Shown: positions 33,276-43,868, numbered from the stretch's first letter. The stretch: 64,000 nucleotides of DNA from Pegoplata infirma (GCA_963921195.1 OY992540.1:16251136-16315135), one strand, 5' to 3'. Notes: a model not told the origin generated them from the sequence alone. Program-made: numbers and translations.

Positions 33276-35731
33276 GGGACACTCCATGTCAAATCGGACA
33301 CTTTAAATAATTTTTTTTTTAGATTTTCTTAATTTGTTAATTTGTACCCATCGAAAACTCCTTCGAAGTAAATTTTTAGATTTTTTTATGACCCGTTCAC
33401 TCAAACTTCTTTTACTCATAACTTCTTCAATAATGGTCCAAATTTATTTTTTTTTTTTTTTTTTCAAAATTTTTGTTTTTTTTCGTACTTTAAAAAAAAA
33501 ATCCCAAAAAATTCTTAAAAGCGCTTTAGTATGCAATTTTTAAGTTTTAAACTTTAAATCTCATTTTTGAAAATGTTTGTACTATTCGATTTTTTTGAAA
33601 TTTTTTTGTGTAAAACTTCTATTGATTCTACAAATTTTTTGCCCAATATGATCGTGGGATAACTATTATTACTATTTTTTTAAAATTTTTGAAAAAAATT
33701 TATTGTAATTTTCCAATCTTAAAATCATTTCTACTGCTCCAATGGTGCGTCATAGAGGGGTCATTTGTAAGACCGACCACCATTAATTTTTTACGTCTTA
33801 ACATTTCTTTGAAACAAACTAATACCCTATCTCCAAATTCTAAGGGGGCTCCCACACAAAACGACATTTTTTAAAATTTGCTCCAACCGCTCTAACTGCC
33901 CTAATAGTGCCCTTAGAGCAACAAAATGTATGACCGACCCACAATATTTTTTTAGTCCAAACATTTTCTCTGAACACACCTACCCTCTATCTCTAATTGT
34001 TAAGGCGGTCCCCATACATTTTTTTTAATTTTTGTAAATTTTCATGGGGTCTAAGTCCTGCTAATGTACATTGGATGTACATAGCTGTAATTAGACCTAT
34101 TGTGACGTATGCGGCGGTAGTCTGGTGGCCGAGAACGATGGTGAAAACTATTCGATCCAAGCTAAACGGACTACAAAGAGCGGCTGCCTTGGGAATTACT
34201 GCTGCCATGAGCACCACCCCAGGCGCAGCTCTGGATGCTATGTTAGATATGCTTCCCTTGGACTTACATATTCAAGGAGAAGCCATGAAATCTTTGTGCA
34301 GGCTCCGCAATAGCGGAACATGGCATGGGGAGTACAATGTGGGACATGGCCGTCTGTTCAATAGGCTATCGGAACTTTGTCCGATGTTTTCTATGCCTTT
34401 GGACAATACAACCTCTTGCATCGAGTTTGGTAGGAAGTTTACTGTAATATTTCCGAGTAGGGAAGACTGGGGAAACCCAGCAGACCTACTGGAAAATTAC
34501 ACGGATACTTTCTACACGGATGGATCCAGTACCTTAAATGGCTCTGTGTCTGGCTGGTATTTGGACGATGCGACCAAATTCTATATTGCTATGGGAAAAA
34601 TGGCTACAGTATTTCAGACTGAAATTTTTGCTATTTTGGACGTAGCGACCTGGATAATTGGGAACAGATGGAGTAATAGGAGAATCAGTATTTGCAGTGA
34701 CAGCCAGGCTGCGCTCATTGCACTTGAATCTCCAGTCACTTCATCCAAAATTGTCCAGGAATGTAGACGCAGACTCAATGAGGTCTCATGTGGGAATAGC
34801 GTCAGTCTTCTGTGGGTTCCGGGTCATAGGGGAATACGGGGAAACGAGATTGCTGACTCTTTGGCAAATCTTGGCTCTGATACAATTCCCTACAATCCGG
34901 AACCTCAAATTGGTATTGGCTTGTCATGGCTGATGCGTTGGATCAACTCTCATATGAAAGCAACTTTCATAGAAAGATGGTCAAATGAGTTGGCATGCAA
35001 GAATACCAAACGTTTTGTAATTAAGCCAGACAAGAAAGTAGCTAACTATCTACTCAGTCTCAGTAGAATAGACTGTCGCAGACTTACTGGCTTCATTACG
35101 GGACACAATGCCTGTGCTCGTCATATGACGAGATTAGGTGTCTTATCAGACCCATTATGCGTGGCTTGTCTTGAGGATGATGACACAACTGAACATTATG
35201 TCTGTTGTTGTCCAGCGTTCTCAAGGGCTAGACTGCGGATATTGGGTTCTGTCTATGGACACGGTCCATGGACTTCCCTTGTCTGATTTTCTCAAATTTG
35301 TGAAAGCAACTGAGAAATTTTGAACAAGCACTTTTCTTCCTTTTTCTTCTCAACCTTTTATCACCCTTACTTAAGCTTTCTTTTCGGGGTACGGTACAAT
35401 GGACTATTTTAAGTCTGAGCGCCATGGACTTGCCTAAAAATTTACCTATTTTTAGGCTTGTACAACCCATCCTCAACTCAACTGAAACGTAAAAAAAAAC
35501 TAAAATTTTGAGAAAAAAATATGAAATTTGGGCCATTATTGAAGAAGTTATGAGTAAAATAAGTTTGGGTAAAGGAACAAACTACCAGTTTTTAAAAATT
35601 CGATATCTTTTGAACAGGTCATCAAAAAAATCTGAAAATTTACCACGAAGGAGTTTTCGAAGGGTGCTAAAAACTGTCAACAAATTGGAAAAATCTAAAA
35701 AAAAAGTGTCCGATTTGCCATGGACTGCCCC
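33276..35731. mobile_element. Long-TIR element carrying a LINE segment
   Basis: The ends GGGACACTCCATGTCAAATC and the complement of GGGGCAGTCCATGGCAAATC begin inverted arms of about 200 bp, with internal words AAAACTCCTTCG and ACTCATAACTTCTTCAATAA found in both. The flanking ATAT (33272-33275 and 35732-35735) fits a 4-bp duplication in the DINE core. The left interior holds two diverged direct repeats of about 150 bp (33745 and 33890, TACCCTCTATCTC-type). The LINE segment 34041-35325 lies between the arms. Confidence 0.8.
34041..35325 (+). pseudogene. LINE ORF2 segment: RNase H plus C-terminal knuckle
   Basis: The open frame 33997-35286 (429 codons) has LINE homology from about residue 16 (WGLSPANVHWMYIAVIRPIV), the post-RT region of ORF2. 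An RNase H domain follows with all acidic residues present: D175 in FYTDGSS, E209 in QTEIFAI, D235 in CSDSQAAL, D287 in GNEIADSLA, plus H277 in PGHRG. After it come LTGFITGHNACARHM and a Cys/His knuckle (CVACLEDDDTTEHYVCCC). The natural end (SDFLKFVKATEKF) lies in another frame to 35323, so there is a frameshift at about 35270. EN and RT are missing. The uninterrupted RNase H frame suggests recent arrival or little decay. It lies inside the TIR element 33276-35731. Clade is I- or LOA-like, not settled. Confidence 0.88.
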
Positions 35732-36423
35732 ATATATATTCATGATCCTCGATCGATCTAGCGATCTAGCGATGTCTGTTCGTCCGTCTGTCTGTTGAAA
35801 ACACGCTAACTTTTGAAAAACTTAACGAAGGCTCCTGAAGTTTTGCATATATGTTGGGCATTTACCTGGTCAGGTTGGTATTGCCATCCAGCGAAATCGG
35901 TCCAGTGGTTCAAAAGTTATGAGCAAAAGACTGAATTTCGGCACTGGTTTTTCGTGAATTTACGAGATAAAAAAACGCTAACTTTCGAAAGGCAATTATG
36001 AGGATGCTGAAGCTTGGCGTATATATTTCGTTCCCCTTGCATTGTTCGTATAGAATTTCAGCCAAATCAGTCTAGTGGTGAATTTCCAAACCGTGAATTT
36101 CAGATTAGTTTCACCTTAAATTCACGTGTTGAAAACCCGTTAAACATGTTTTAAAAACATTGGAAAGTCACAAAATATTTTACAACGTATTTTTGTAACT
36201 CAAAAATATTTTTACACTCGAATAAAAATTTTACACTCAAAAAAAAAAATTGTAAATTTTTTTTAAAAAATTACAAAAAAAAAAGTTTTTTTACACTTAA
36301 TAAAATATTTCTTATCAAAATTGTAATTTTTTACACGTTAGAAAATTTTCTAGCACTTAAAGAGGGCATTGTGGAGGATATTCATAGATTCGGCCAAGTC
36401 AAATTTAAGTTTTCTACTTGTTT

Positions 36424-37130
36424 GCCTTTTTAGTTATCCGTACTCGAGGAGGTCATTGTAAATGCTAATAACCTTAAAGCGTAAATAACATTTCTTATCC
36501 AAAAAAAGAGTGCATTATCCACAAACAAACCAAATTTTCAATATCAAATGAATGTTTTTGATATGTCCAACATAAAGCTCCTCTATTTACACTTAATGCT
36601 TTATGCCGCTGCTGTTGTTATTAACTTTTCAACAACTTTCATTTAATGTCTTATTACAAAATAACAGAAAATGTCTTTAAACATGAAAATTTTACCTTAA
36701 AGTTTTTTCTTATTTTTTCCAAAAAGTTGCAATTTTTCCTGCCTGCTTAGCGCCCGCTGTTGTACTACGTACCCCAGTGGTGTATATTTGTATATAGTAG
36801 TTCCATTTACCTTTATGACTTTTTACATTATGTTTTATACATTCTTTCTCATTTCTTTCCCCTGTTTAATGTTCTTATGAGTTTTTCAATCCTTTAGTTT
36901 TTACTGAAGCGAAAAATATGAAACATACTTAACTATAAAGACGAGTGAATAGCAGGGTGTATAATATGAGTTTTCATCATTTTCACTCACACCAGTCGGT
37001 TTTTTACATTTATTCCCTATAATCATGTGTAAGTAGGTATAGTTTGTTCTTTTAAGGTTTCCTTAACATTTGTTTTGTCGTCGGTTGTCTCATGTATAAT
37101 ATTTATTTATGTTAAAAAAAAAAAAATTTC
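36424..37130. other. AT-rich sequence, no gene seen
   Basis: No element ends or coding signals recognised. A calm stretch between the DINE and the PBS-bearing array. Confidence 0.4.
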
Positions 37131-37334
37131 ATGCAGATATTTATAATACCCATAGTCGAATTAAGAGAACACTTATTTGGTGAAAAAAAGTATAAATAAT
37201 AAATGGTAGAATGAAATTTACTTCGTGGTAATGGCGCCCAAGTCAGGGCGCCAGTCGAATTAATTATGCCTTTTATTTTAGCAGAAAAATAGTTTTGTAA
37301 TGGTTTTGAAACTCGAAGAAAATAAAAAAAATGT

Positions 37335-37488
37335 TGGCGCCCAAAGTGGGGATTTTTGATTTTCAAAAGATTCCTAAGTTTGTATTGTTTTCTGACTTAA
37401 AAAAAATAATTTCTGATTATTACAGCTACCTAGGCAATAGTTTGTCGTTTTTCTGGTACCTTCGATTGGGGCCCCATGTTGGGCGCCA
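37335..37488. repeat. Inverted primer-site module 1
   Basis: TGGCGCCCAAAGTGGGGA at 37335-37352 and GCCCCATGTTGGGCGCCA at 37471-37488. Confidence 0.75.
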
Positions 37489-37892
37489 TATAGACACTAT
37501 CACTAGTAATTCAGATATTTATAATACCTATAGTCGAATGAAGAGGACACTTATTTAATCACAAAAAGCGGATTTGATAAATGATAGATCGAGACTGGCT
37601 TCGTCGTTATGACGCCCAAGAAAGGACGCCAGTCAAATTACTTGTACCTTTAATTCAAGAAGCAAAATGGTTTTGTAATGGTTTTAAAACTCAAAGAAAT
37701 TTTTTTTTTTTGCGAATTAAGAGAACACTTATTTGGCGAAAAAAAAATTGGATTGGATAGACCTAATGGTAGATGGAGACTAGTTTCGTCGAAATGGCGC
37801 CTAAGAAAGGACAACATTATTACTTTTGCCTTTTATTTTAGAAGCAAATTTATTTTGTAATGGCTTTACAACTCAAGGAGAAAATTTGGTTT

Positions 37893-38045
37893 TGGCGCAC
37901 AACAGGGGGCTTTTTGATTTTCAAAAGATTCCTAAGTTTGTATTGTTTTCTGACTTAAAAAAAATATTTCCGATTATTACAGCTACCTATGCAATAGTTT
38001 GTCGTTTTTCTGCTTCTTTTGATTGTTGCCCCATGTTGGGCGCCA
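37893..38045. repeat. Inverted primer-site module 2
   Basis: TGGCGCACAACAGGGGGC at 37893-37910 and GCCCCATGTTGGGCGCCA at 38028-38045. Confidence 0.72.
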
Positions 38046-38166
38046 TATAGACACTATCAGTACTAATTCAGATATTTATAATACCCATAGTCGAATGAAG
38101 AGGACACTTATTTGGGTACAAAAAGCGGATTTGATAAACGATAGATCGAGACTGGCTTCGTCGTTT

Positions 38167-38325
38167 TGGCTCCCAACATGGTGTTATTTGATTTTTAAAA
38201 GATTCCTAAGTTTATTTATACTGTTTTCTGACTTTTAAATTAATATTTTCTGATAAATTCAACTAGTTAGGTAATAGTTTGTCATCTCTCTGTTTCTTTT
38301 GATTGTGGCCCCATGTTAGGCGCCA
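38167..38325. repeat. Inverted primer-site module 3
   Basis: TGGCTCCCAACATGGTGT at 38167-38184 and GCCCCATGTTAGGCGCCA at 38308-38325. Confidence 0.7.
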
Positions 38326-38539
38326 CTATCAGAAGTAATGCAGATATTTTTAATACCCATAGTCGAATGAAGATGACACTTATTTGGCTACAAAAAGCGG
38401 ATTTGATAAATGATATATCGAGACTGGCTTCGTCGTTATGACGCCCAAGAAAGGACGCTAGCCAAATTACTTGTACCTTTAATTTAAGAAGAAAAACAGT
38501 TTTCTAATGGTTTTAAAACCCAAAGAAAACAATTTTTTT

Positions 38540-38695
38540 TGGCGCCCAACGTGGGGCATTCTTGATTTTCAAAATATTCCTAAGTTTATACTGTTTTCTG
38601 ACTTTTTAATAAATATTTTCTGAATAATACAACTACTTCTGTAATAGTTTGTCGTTTTTTTAACTCCTTAGATTGTGGCCCCATGTTGGGCGCCA
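38540..38695. repeat. Inverted primer-site module 4 (exact tRNA-Lys 18-mer)
   Basis: TGGCGCCCAACGTGGGGC at 38540-38557 is a full 18/18 match to the complement of the tRNA-Lys(CUU) 3' end as I recall it. The inverted partner GCCCCATGTTGGGCGCCA is at 38678-38695. Confidence 0.8.
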
Positions 38696-38910
38696 CTATC
38701 AGTAGTAATGCAAATATTTATAATACCCATAGTCGAATGAAGAGGACAATTATTTGGCGACAAAAAGTGGATTGGATAAATGGTATATCGAGACTTACTT
38801 CGTCGTTATGACGCCAAAGGAAGAACGCCAGCTAAATTACTTTTACCTTTAATTTTAGAAGAAAAACAGTTTTGTAATGGTTTTAAAACTCGAAAGAAAA
38901 AAAAAAATTT

Positions 38911-39002
38911 TGGCGCCCAGCGTGGGACCTTTTTGATTTTTACTTCTGTAATAGTTGGTCGTCTTTTTAACTCCTTAGATTGTGACCCCATGTTGGGTGC
39001 CA
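38911..39002. repeat. Inverted primer-site module 5 (shortened)
   Basis: TGGCGCCCAGCGTGGGAC at 38911-38928 and GACCCCATGTTGGGTGCC at 38985-39002. About 60 bp of the interior is deleted. Confidence 0.7.
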
Positions 39003-39188
39003 CTATCAATAGTAATGCAGATATTTATAATACCCATAGTCGAATGAAGAGGACACTTATTTGGCGACAAAAAGTGGATTGGATAGACCTAATGGTAGAT
39101 CGAGACTCCAGTTAAATTAATTGTACCTTTAATTTAAGAAGCAAAATAGTTTTGTAATGGTTTTAAAACTCGAAGAAATTTTTTTTTT

Positions 39189-39345
39189 TGGCGCCCAACG
39201 TGGGGAATTTTTTGATTTTCAAAAGATTCCTAAGTTTATAAAGTTTTCTGACTTTTTAATAAATATTTTCTAAATAATACAATTACTGCTGTAATAGTTG
39301 GTCGTCTTTTTATCTCCTTAGATTGTGGCCCCATGTTGGGCGCCA
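39189..39345. repeat. Inverted primer-site module 6
   Basis: TGGCGCCCAACGTGGGGA at 39189-39206 and GCCCCATGTTGGGCGCCA at 39328-39345. Confidence 0.75.
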
Positions 39346-39362
39346 TATATACACTATCAGAT

Positions 39363-40121
39363 GTAATTGTATTTTTTCTTTTTTAAAATAAGTCTCTTCT
39401 TAATACACCTACTTATGTAATAGTTTGTCGTCTTTTTCTGTTCCCAACTCCTTTTCCTCCTCCTTCTTCTTTGCCTTCTGATCTCCTTTTTACTGCTTTT
39501 ATATGTTTTAAGGCAAACAATCGAAAGATGAACATAAAAACAAATTTGTTGAAAAATGTTACACACACGGATGTCATTTTCTCCCCTTTTAATATCATAA
39601 AATAAATAATGTATAAAATTGTTTTGTGGATGAGAAAAGATAATATAATATTATTTAATCTCAGCCGGACTATTGACCTGAATTGTTAATGAGATTTTGT
39701 TACAATTTTGTTGTTAAGAAAATTAATCAGAAAGTTGTTAAAAAAATATAAATTTAAATTTTTATTAAAAAAAATATACTTATAAAATCTTCTCATACTT
39801 ATTTCTATTTAAGGAAGGACGTTTTCCTGTACATATTTTATATTCTCCATGGTTTATCCTTATTTAGCTCCTTTGATGTATTTTCCTACGCATGTTAATT
39901 TCAATAGCACTTTTGAAGTATAACTTACTTCAGTTTATAAAAGTACCGTCACTTTAAGATTTTAAATAATTTTTCATTAAAATTAAGTAAAAAATCCTTT
40001 AAAATGTAAAAAACCACAATTTCGAAAAAAAATTTACGGAAAAAAAATGTTGGTGAAAAAAAATTTTTTGGTGAAAAACAAATTTTGAGGAAAAAAATTT
40101 TTGTGAAAAAAATTCTGTAAA
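39363..40121. other. AT-rich sequence, no gene seen
   Basis: CTCCTTTTCCTCCTCCTTC pyrimidine tract near 39450. Low-complexity GGTGAAAAAAAATTTTTTG words at 40040-40110. No gene evidence. Confidence 0.4.
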
Positions 40122-40831
40122 TTTTAAAGATTTATATGAACTAAGAAATTGAAAAAATATGCTCTTAAAAATTCAAAATATGAATTAAGAACCCTAAAAA
40201 TATGCACTAAAAAATAAAATGTGTGCAATGAAAATCTTGATTTCATACGAAAAACTTCTTTAAAGGCAAAAAAAAAAACAAGTAAGAAAATTATAGTCGG
40301 TCAAGACCGACCATATAATACCCTACACTAGAGTTTCCCGGAAAATGGGTCCCAAGTTCAAACATGGACTCATTAGATCTATATTTTGTCAAATCTTAAT
40401 AACTATAAAAAGCACTCACAAATCAAATTTGAGTTAGGCTTCTTTTTGTTGACAATAAACCGCTTCAACTGAATATCGGGCGAAATTTTCACATGGGACC
40501 TAAGTCCAAAAATGATCCGCTGATAATCAAATTTAATAAGTTTTTTAAGCACGCGTTTAACATACACAAACATAATTTAAATTAAATATTTTCTATTTTC
40601 ATGAAATTTGAGAGATTTATGTAAAAATCGGGAAGGTGGTGTGTATGGGGGCTACAAGAAGAACTGGTCCGATATCTTTAAAATTCGGAATGGTGATTTG
40701 TGTGGATGAAAAATGATTACCTGCCAAATTTCGAAAATATACCTATTAAAATGCAGTTATTAGAGTCATTTGAGCCAAAACTAAAGAGGACCTTTATATG
40801 GGGGCTAGGTCTAAATATGGACCGATTTTTT

Positions 40832-42453
40832 ATACCCTCCACTTAGTGATAGAGGGTAAATATAAGTATGTCATTCCGTTTGTAACTCATCGAAATATCG
40901 GTCTGGGACCCCATAAAGTATATATGTATATTCATGATGCCCGATCGATTTTAAGACATTCTACACTATTTACACATGTAATTCGTAAAAGATCAATTGT
41001 AATTCGAAGATTCTATTTGTAATTCGAAGATTCCATTTGTAATTCGAAAATTCCATTTGTAATTCGAAGATTCCATTTGTAATTCGAATTCTCCAATTGT
41101 AATTCGAATATTCCATTTGTAATTCGAAGATTCCAATTGTAATTCGTAAAAGATCAATTGTAATTCGTAAAAGATCAATTGTAATTCGAAAAAGATCAAT
41201 TGTAATTCGTAAAAGTTCAATTGTAATTCGAAAAAGATCAATTGTAATTCGTAAAAGATCAATTGTAATTCGAAGAAGATCAATTGTAATTCGTAAAAGA
41301 TCAATTGTAATTCGTAAAAGATCAATTGTAATTCGTAAAAGATCAATTGTAATTCGTAAAAGATCAATTATAATTCGAAGATTCCATTTGTAATTCGAAG
41401 ATTCCATTTGTAGAAACGATTTTATGTTGATCTACTCGTTGGTTTTCGAATTACAATTGGAATCTTCGAATTACAAATGGAATCTTCGAATTACAATTGA
41501 TCTTTTTCGAATTACAATTGATCTTTTACGAATTACAATTGATCTTTTTCGAATTACAATTGATCTTTTACGAATTACAATTGATCTTTTACGAATTACA
41601 ATTGATCTTTTACGAATTACAATTGATCTTTTTCGAATTACAATTGATCTTTTACGAATTACAATTGATCTTTTTCGAATAACAATTGATCTTTTACGAA
41701 TTACAATTGATCTTTTTCGAATTACAATTGATCTTTTTCGAATTACAATTGATCTTTTACGAATTACAATTGCTCGTTTACGAATTACAATTGACCTTTT
41801 ACGAATTACAATTGGAATCTTCGAATTACAATTGGAGTATTCGAATTACAAATGGAATCTTCGAATTACAATTGGAGTATTCGAATTACAAATAGAATCT
41901 TCGAATTACAAATGGAATCTTCGAATTACAAGTAGAATCTTCGAATTACAATTGATCTTTTACGAATTACATCTGTAAATGGTGTAGTCCGTCTGTCTGT
42001 GGAAATTGCTATCACGGACAAAATATTGCACAGAGATGACTGAAATTTAACATATTTATTGGAAGTTCTCCCGAGAAGTTTGGTATTGCATTTGAGCAAT
42101 ATCGGTTCAGCGGTTCAAAAGTTATGAGCGAAAATGTAAGCACACCTCAAAAATTTCAGTAATTCAACATAACCTAAAAATACAAAATGCTTTAATTCGG
42201 CTTCTGGTTGACATATGTGAACATAATTGAACACCAAATGGTATTTAAACAAGTACGAACATATTTTTTGACAAAAAAAGAAAAAAATCGCGGATTTTTC
42301 TTTACCAAAATTTTTTTCGTGTAATTTTTTTTTTCAAAAAATTATTTTTTTCAAAAGTAATTTCTTTTAAATAAAGTTTTTGGCAATAATCTTTTTGAAA
42401 TTGTGGAGGGTATCACTACATTCAGCAAGGCCGAATTTAACTTTTTTACTTGT
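40832..42453 (+). mobile_element. DINE-1-like element, type A2, split by a foldback element
   Basis: The 5' fragment to 40963 ends in the core GATTTTAAGACATTCTA. The 3' fragment from 41986 starts TAGTCCGTCTGTCTGTGG and ends with GTGGAGGGTATCACTAC, hairpin TTCAGCAAGGCCGAA and TTTACTTGTT. Confidence 0.88.
40964..41985. mobile_element. Foldback-like element: inverted 21-bp minisatellite arms
   Basis: A 1,022-bp element flanked by TA. The short TIRs are CACTATTTACACATGTAATT (left) and, inverted, CACCATTTACAGATGTAATT (right). The arms are tandem 20-21-bp units of TTGTAATTCGTAAAAGATCA and TTGTAATTCGAAGATTCCA type, left 40978-41412 and right 41446-41971 as the complement, around a spacer of about 33 bp. 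From outside inwards both arms have the same block order: one 'AAAGATC' unit, seven 'AGATTCC' units, then 11 (left) or 15 (right) 'AAAGATC' units, then two 'AGATTCC' units. Long open frames here (heptad translation of a 21-bp unit) are artefacts. Confidence 0.93.
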
Positions 42454-43349
42454 TACAATTTCAATAGGCTTCGTCCTTGAGCCAAAAGAGGGTTAAGTTT
42501 CAAATTTCAAGTCAATTGATTAAAAATTGCGACCTGTATCGTGTTTACACCGTTTATATGGACAGACAGACATACGGACGGACAGACGGACAGACGGACG
42601 GACGGACATCGCTAAATCGACTCAAAAAGTAATTATAAGTCGATCGGTATACTTAAAAGTGGGTCTAGGACTAATATTTCGGGTAGTTACAAACATCAGC
42701 ACAAACTCATTATACCCTGTACCACAGTGTGGTGTAGGGTATAAAAACGCCGGGTAAAAATAGTAACATTTAAAACTTCATGTAAGCAAAATTTTTTTAG
42801 GAAATTAAGACAATCTGTAAAAAAAAAATTTTATTTTTTTTTATTTTCAAAATAAATTTTTAAAATTTTAAATAATTTTTGGAACAAATAAATTTCAATT
42901 TGTGTTTTTGCTAATTTATGCCAAAATATGCAAAAATATGCACTTAAAAGTTGGAAATATGCACAAAATATGCTTTTAAAACCAAAATATGCAAAAATAT
43001 GCATTTTAACCAAAATATGTAAAAGCAAATCGATGTCATTTTGATGCAAATTTCTTGATTCGGAAAGAAAATTGGTCGATGTTGTTTTTGGACTATCGAC
43101 AAAAAACATGCATTTTCCTGGAAATCACATCCCTAGTCATTACATACCAAAAATGTTGAGTATTGTTAATTTTTTTTTTCATTTTTAAAAAGATAGTTGT
43201 TATTGGACCACCCTGTAGTTTAGGTCCCAGACCGTTATTTCGATGAGTAACAAACTGAATGACAAACTAATTTTTAAGGTATCAAAATGTCAATTTAAAT
43301 TCTGTATTTCAAAAACAAATTTCTTTTGAAACAATCACATCATCAATAT

Positions 43350-43367
43350 TGGCGACCAACGTGGGGC
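43350..43367 (+). other. tRNA-Lys primer-site-like 18-mer
   Basis: TGGCGACCAACGTGGGGC, 17/18 to the tRNA-Lys complement. Confidence 0.55.
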
Positions 43368-43845
43368 TACAATTTAGTTTTTGAAACAAATAAATTTCTA
43401 TTTGTGTTTTTGCTAATTTATGCCAAAATATGCAAAAATATGCACTTAAAAGTTAGAAATATGCACAAAATATGCATTTAAAACCATAATATACATTTTA
43501 ACCAAAATATGCAAAGACAAATCGATGTCATTTTAATGCAAATTTCTTGATTCGGAAAGAAAATTGGTCGATGTCAATTTTGGACTATCGACAAAAAACA
43601 TAAATTTTCCTGGAAATCACATCCCTAGTCATAACATTCCAAAAATGTTGGGTATAGTTAATTTTTTACATTTTAAAAATGATACTTGTTATTGGACCAC
43701 CCTGTAGTTTAGGTCCCAGACCGATATTTCGATGAGTAACAAACTGAATGACAAACTTATATACGCCCTCTATCATTAAGGTATCAAAATGTCAATTTAA
43801 ATTCAGTATTCAAATATAAATTTGAACCAATCACATCGTCAATAT

Positions 43846-43863
43846 TGGCGCCCAACGTGGGGC
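43846..43863 (+). other. tRNA-Lys primer-site-like 18-mer, exact
   Basis: TGGCGCCCAACGTGGGGC, 18/18 to the tRNA-Lys(CUU) 3' complement from memory, followed by TACAATTGAGTGATTGG. It could mark an LTR/leader junction of a lost retroelement, but no LTR pair or gag/pol was found. Confidence 0.6.
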
Positions 43864-43868
43864 TACAA

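Larger units (their letters stand above)
33179..36423 (+). mobile_element. DINE-1-like element, type A1, split by a 2.46-kb insertion
   Basis: The 5' part 33179-33275 (CCTCCACTCTAGTGATAGAG to CCCCATAATGTATAT) continues at 35732 (ATATATATTCATGATCCTCG, GTCCGTCTGTCTGTTG, GGTTCAAAAGTTATGAGC). It ends with GTGGAGGATATTCATAGATT and CTACTTGTTT. Removal of the insert restores the family core. Confidence 0.87.
37131..39362. repeat. Tandem array of 270-375-bp units carrying inverted tRNA-Lys primer-like sites
   Basis: The landmark ATATTTATAATACCCATAGT recurs at 37137, 37512 (one change), 38069, 38340 (one change), 38711 and 39018, with a truncated unit at 37722. Each unit also has GATCGAGACTGGCTTCGTCG-type sequence, ATGACGCCCAAGAAAGGACG and a module of 92-159 bp bounded by TGGCGCCCAACGTGGGG and its inverted copy. 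The short frames in it have no recognisable product. Unit length varies by internal deletion. Confidence 0.9.
40278..42743 (-). mobile_element. DINE-1-like element, type C, split by a type A DINE
   Basis: The left fragment 40278-40831 starts with the type C 3' hairpin (AGTCGGTCAAGACCGACCA) and the right fragment 42454-42743 holds the GACGGACAGACGG run and TGGTGTAGGGTATAAAA. Removing 40832-42453 rejoins GACCGATTTTT to CAATTTCAATAGGCTTC as in 16497-17318. Confidence 0.87.
40122..43135 (-). mobile_element. hAT-type element (TAGGGATGAGATTT), split by nested DINEs and a foldback
   Basis: On the minus strand the TIR side is at 43135 (GATGTGATTTCC..GCATGTTTTT) and the other, diverged end is near 40122. 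The left fragment 40122-40277 (AAAATATGCACTAAAAAATA) and right fragment 42744-43135 (ATGCAAAAATATGCACTTAA) join to give the order seen in the complete copy at 44637-45191. Type C DINE 40278-42743 lies between. Confidence 0.78.
42872..43868. repeat. Tandem duplication, unit about 497 bp, ending in primer-site-like 18-mers
   Basis: Unit 1 (about 42872-43372) and unit 2 (43373-43868) share the minus-strand hAT end, the segment GGACCACCCTGTAGTTTAGG, a DINE-like scrap (TTCGATGAGTAACAAACTG) and a tRNA-Lys primer-like site. Unit 1 is part of the hAT element 40122-43135 on its left. Confidence 0.85.

Noticed and set aside
38540..38557. LTR retrotransposon with tRNA-Lys primer site
   Set aside because: The 18-mer matches, but it repeats in inverted pairs within a satellite and no LTR ends, gag or pol were found, so a retroelement is not called.
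40978..41971. CRISPR-like regular repeats
   Set aside because: Units are directly abutting tandem repeats without unique spacers, in inverted arms, in a eukaryotic context.
40970..41978. Long open frames (145 and 184 codons) with a heptad protein repeat
   Set aside because: A repeat unit of about 21 bp (seven codons) without stops gives open frames in several phases and on both strands by chance. They lie in the inverted arms of a foldback-like element and have no non-repeat sequence.
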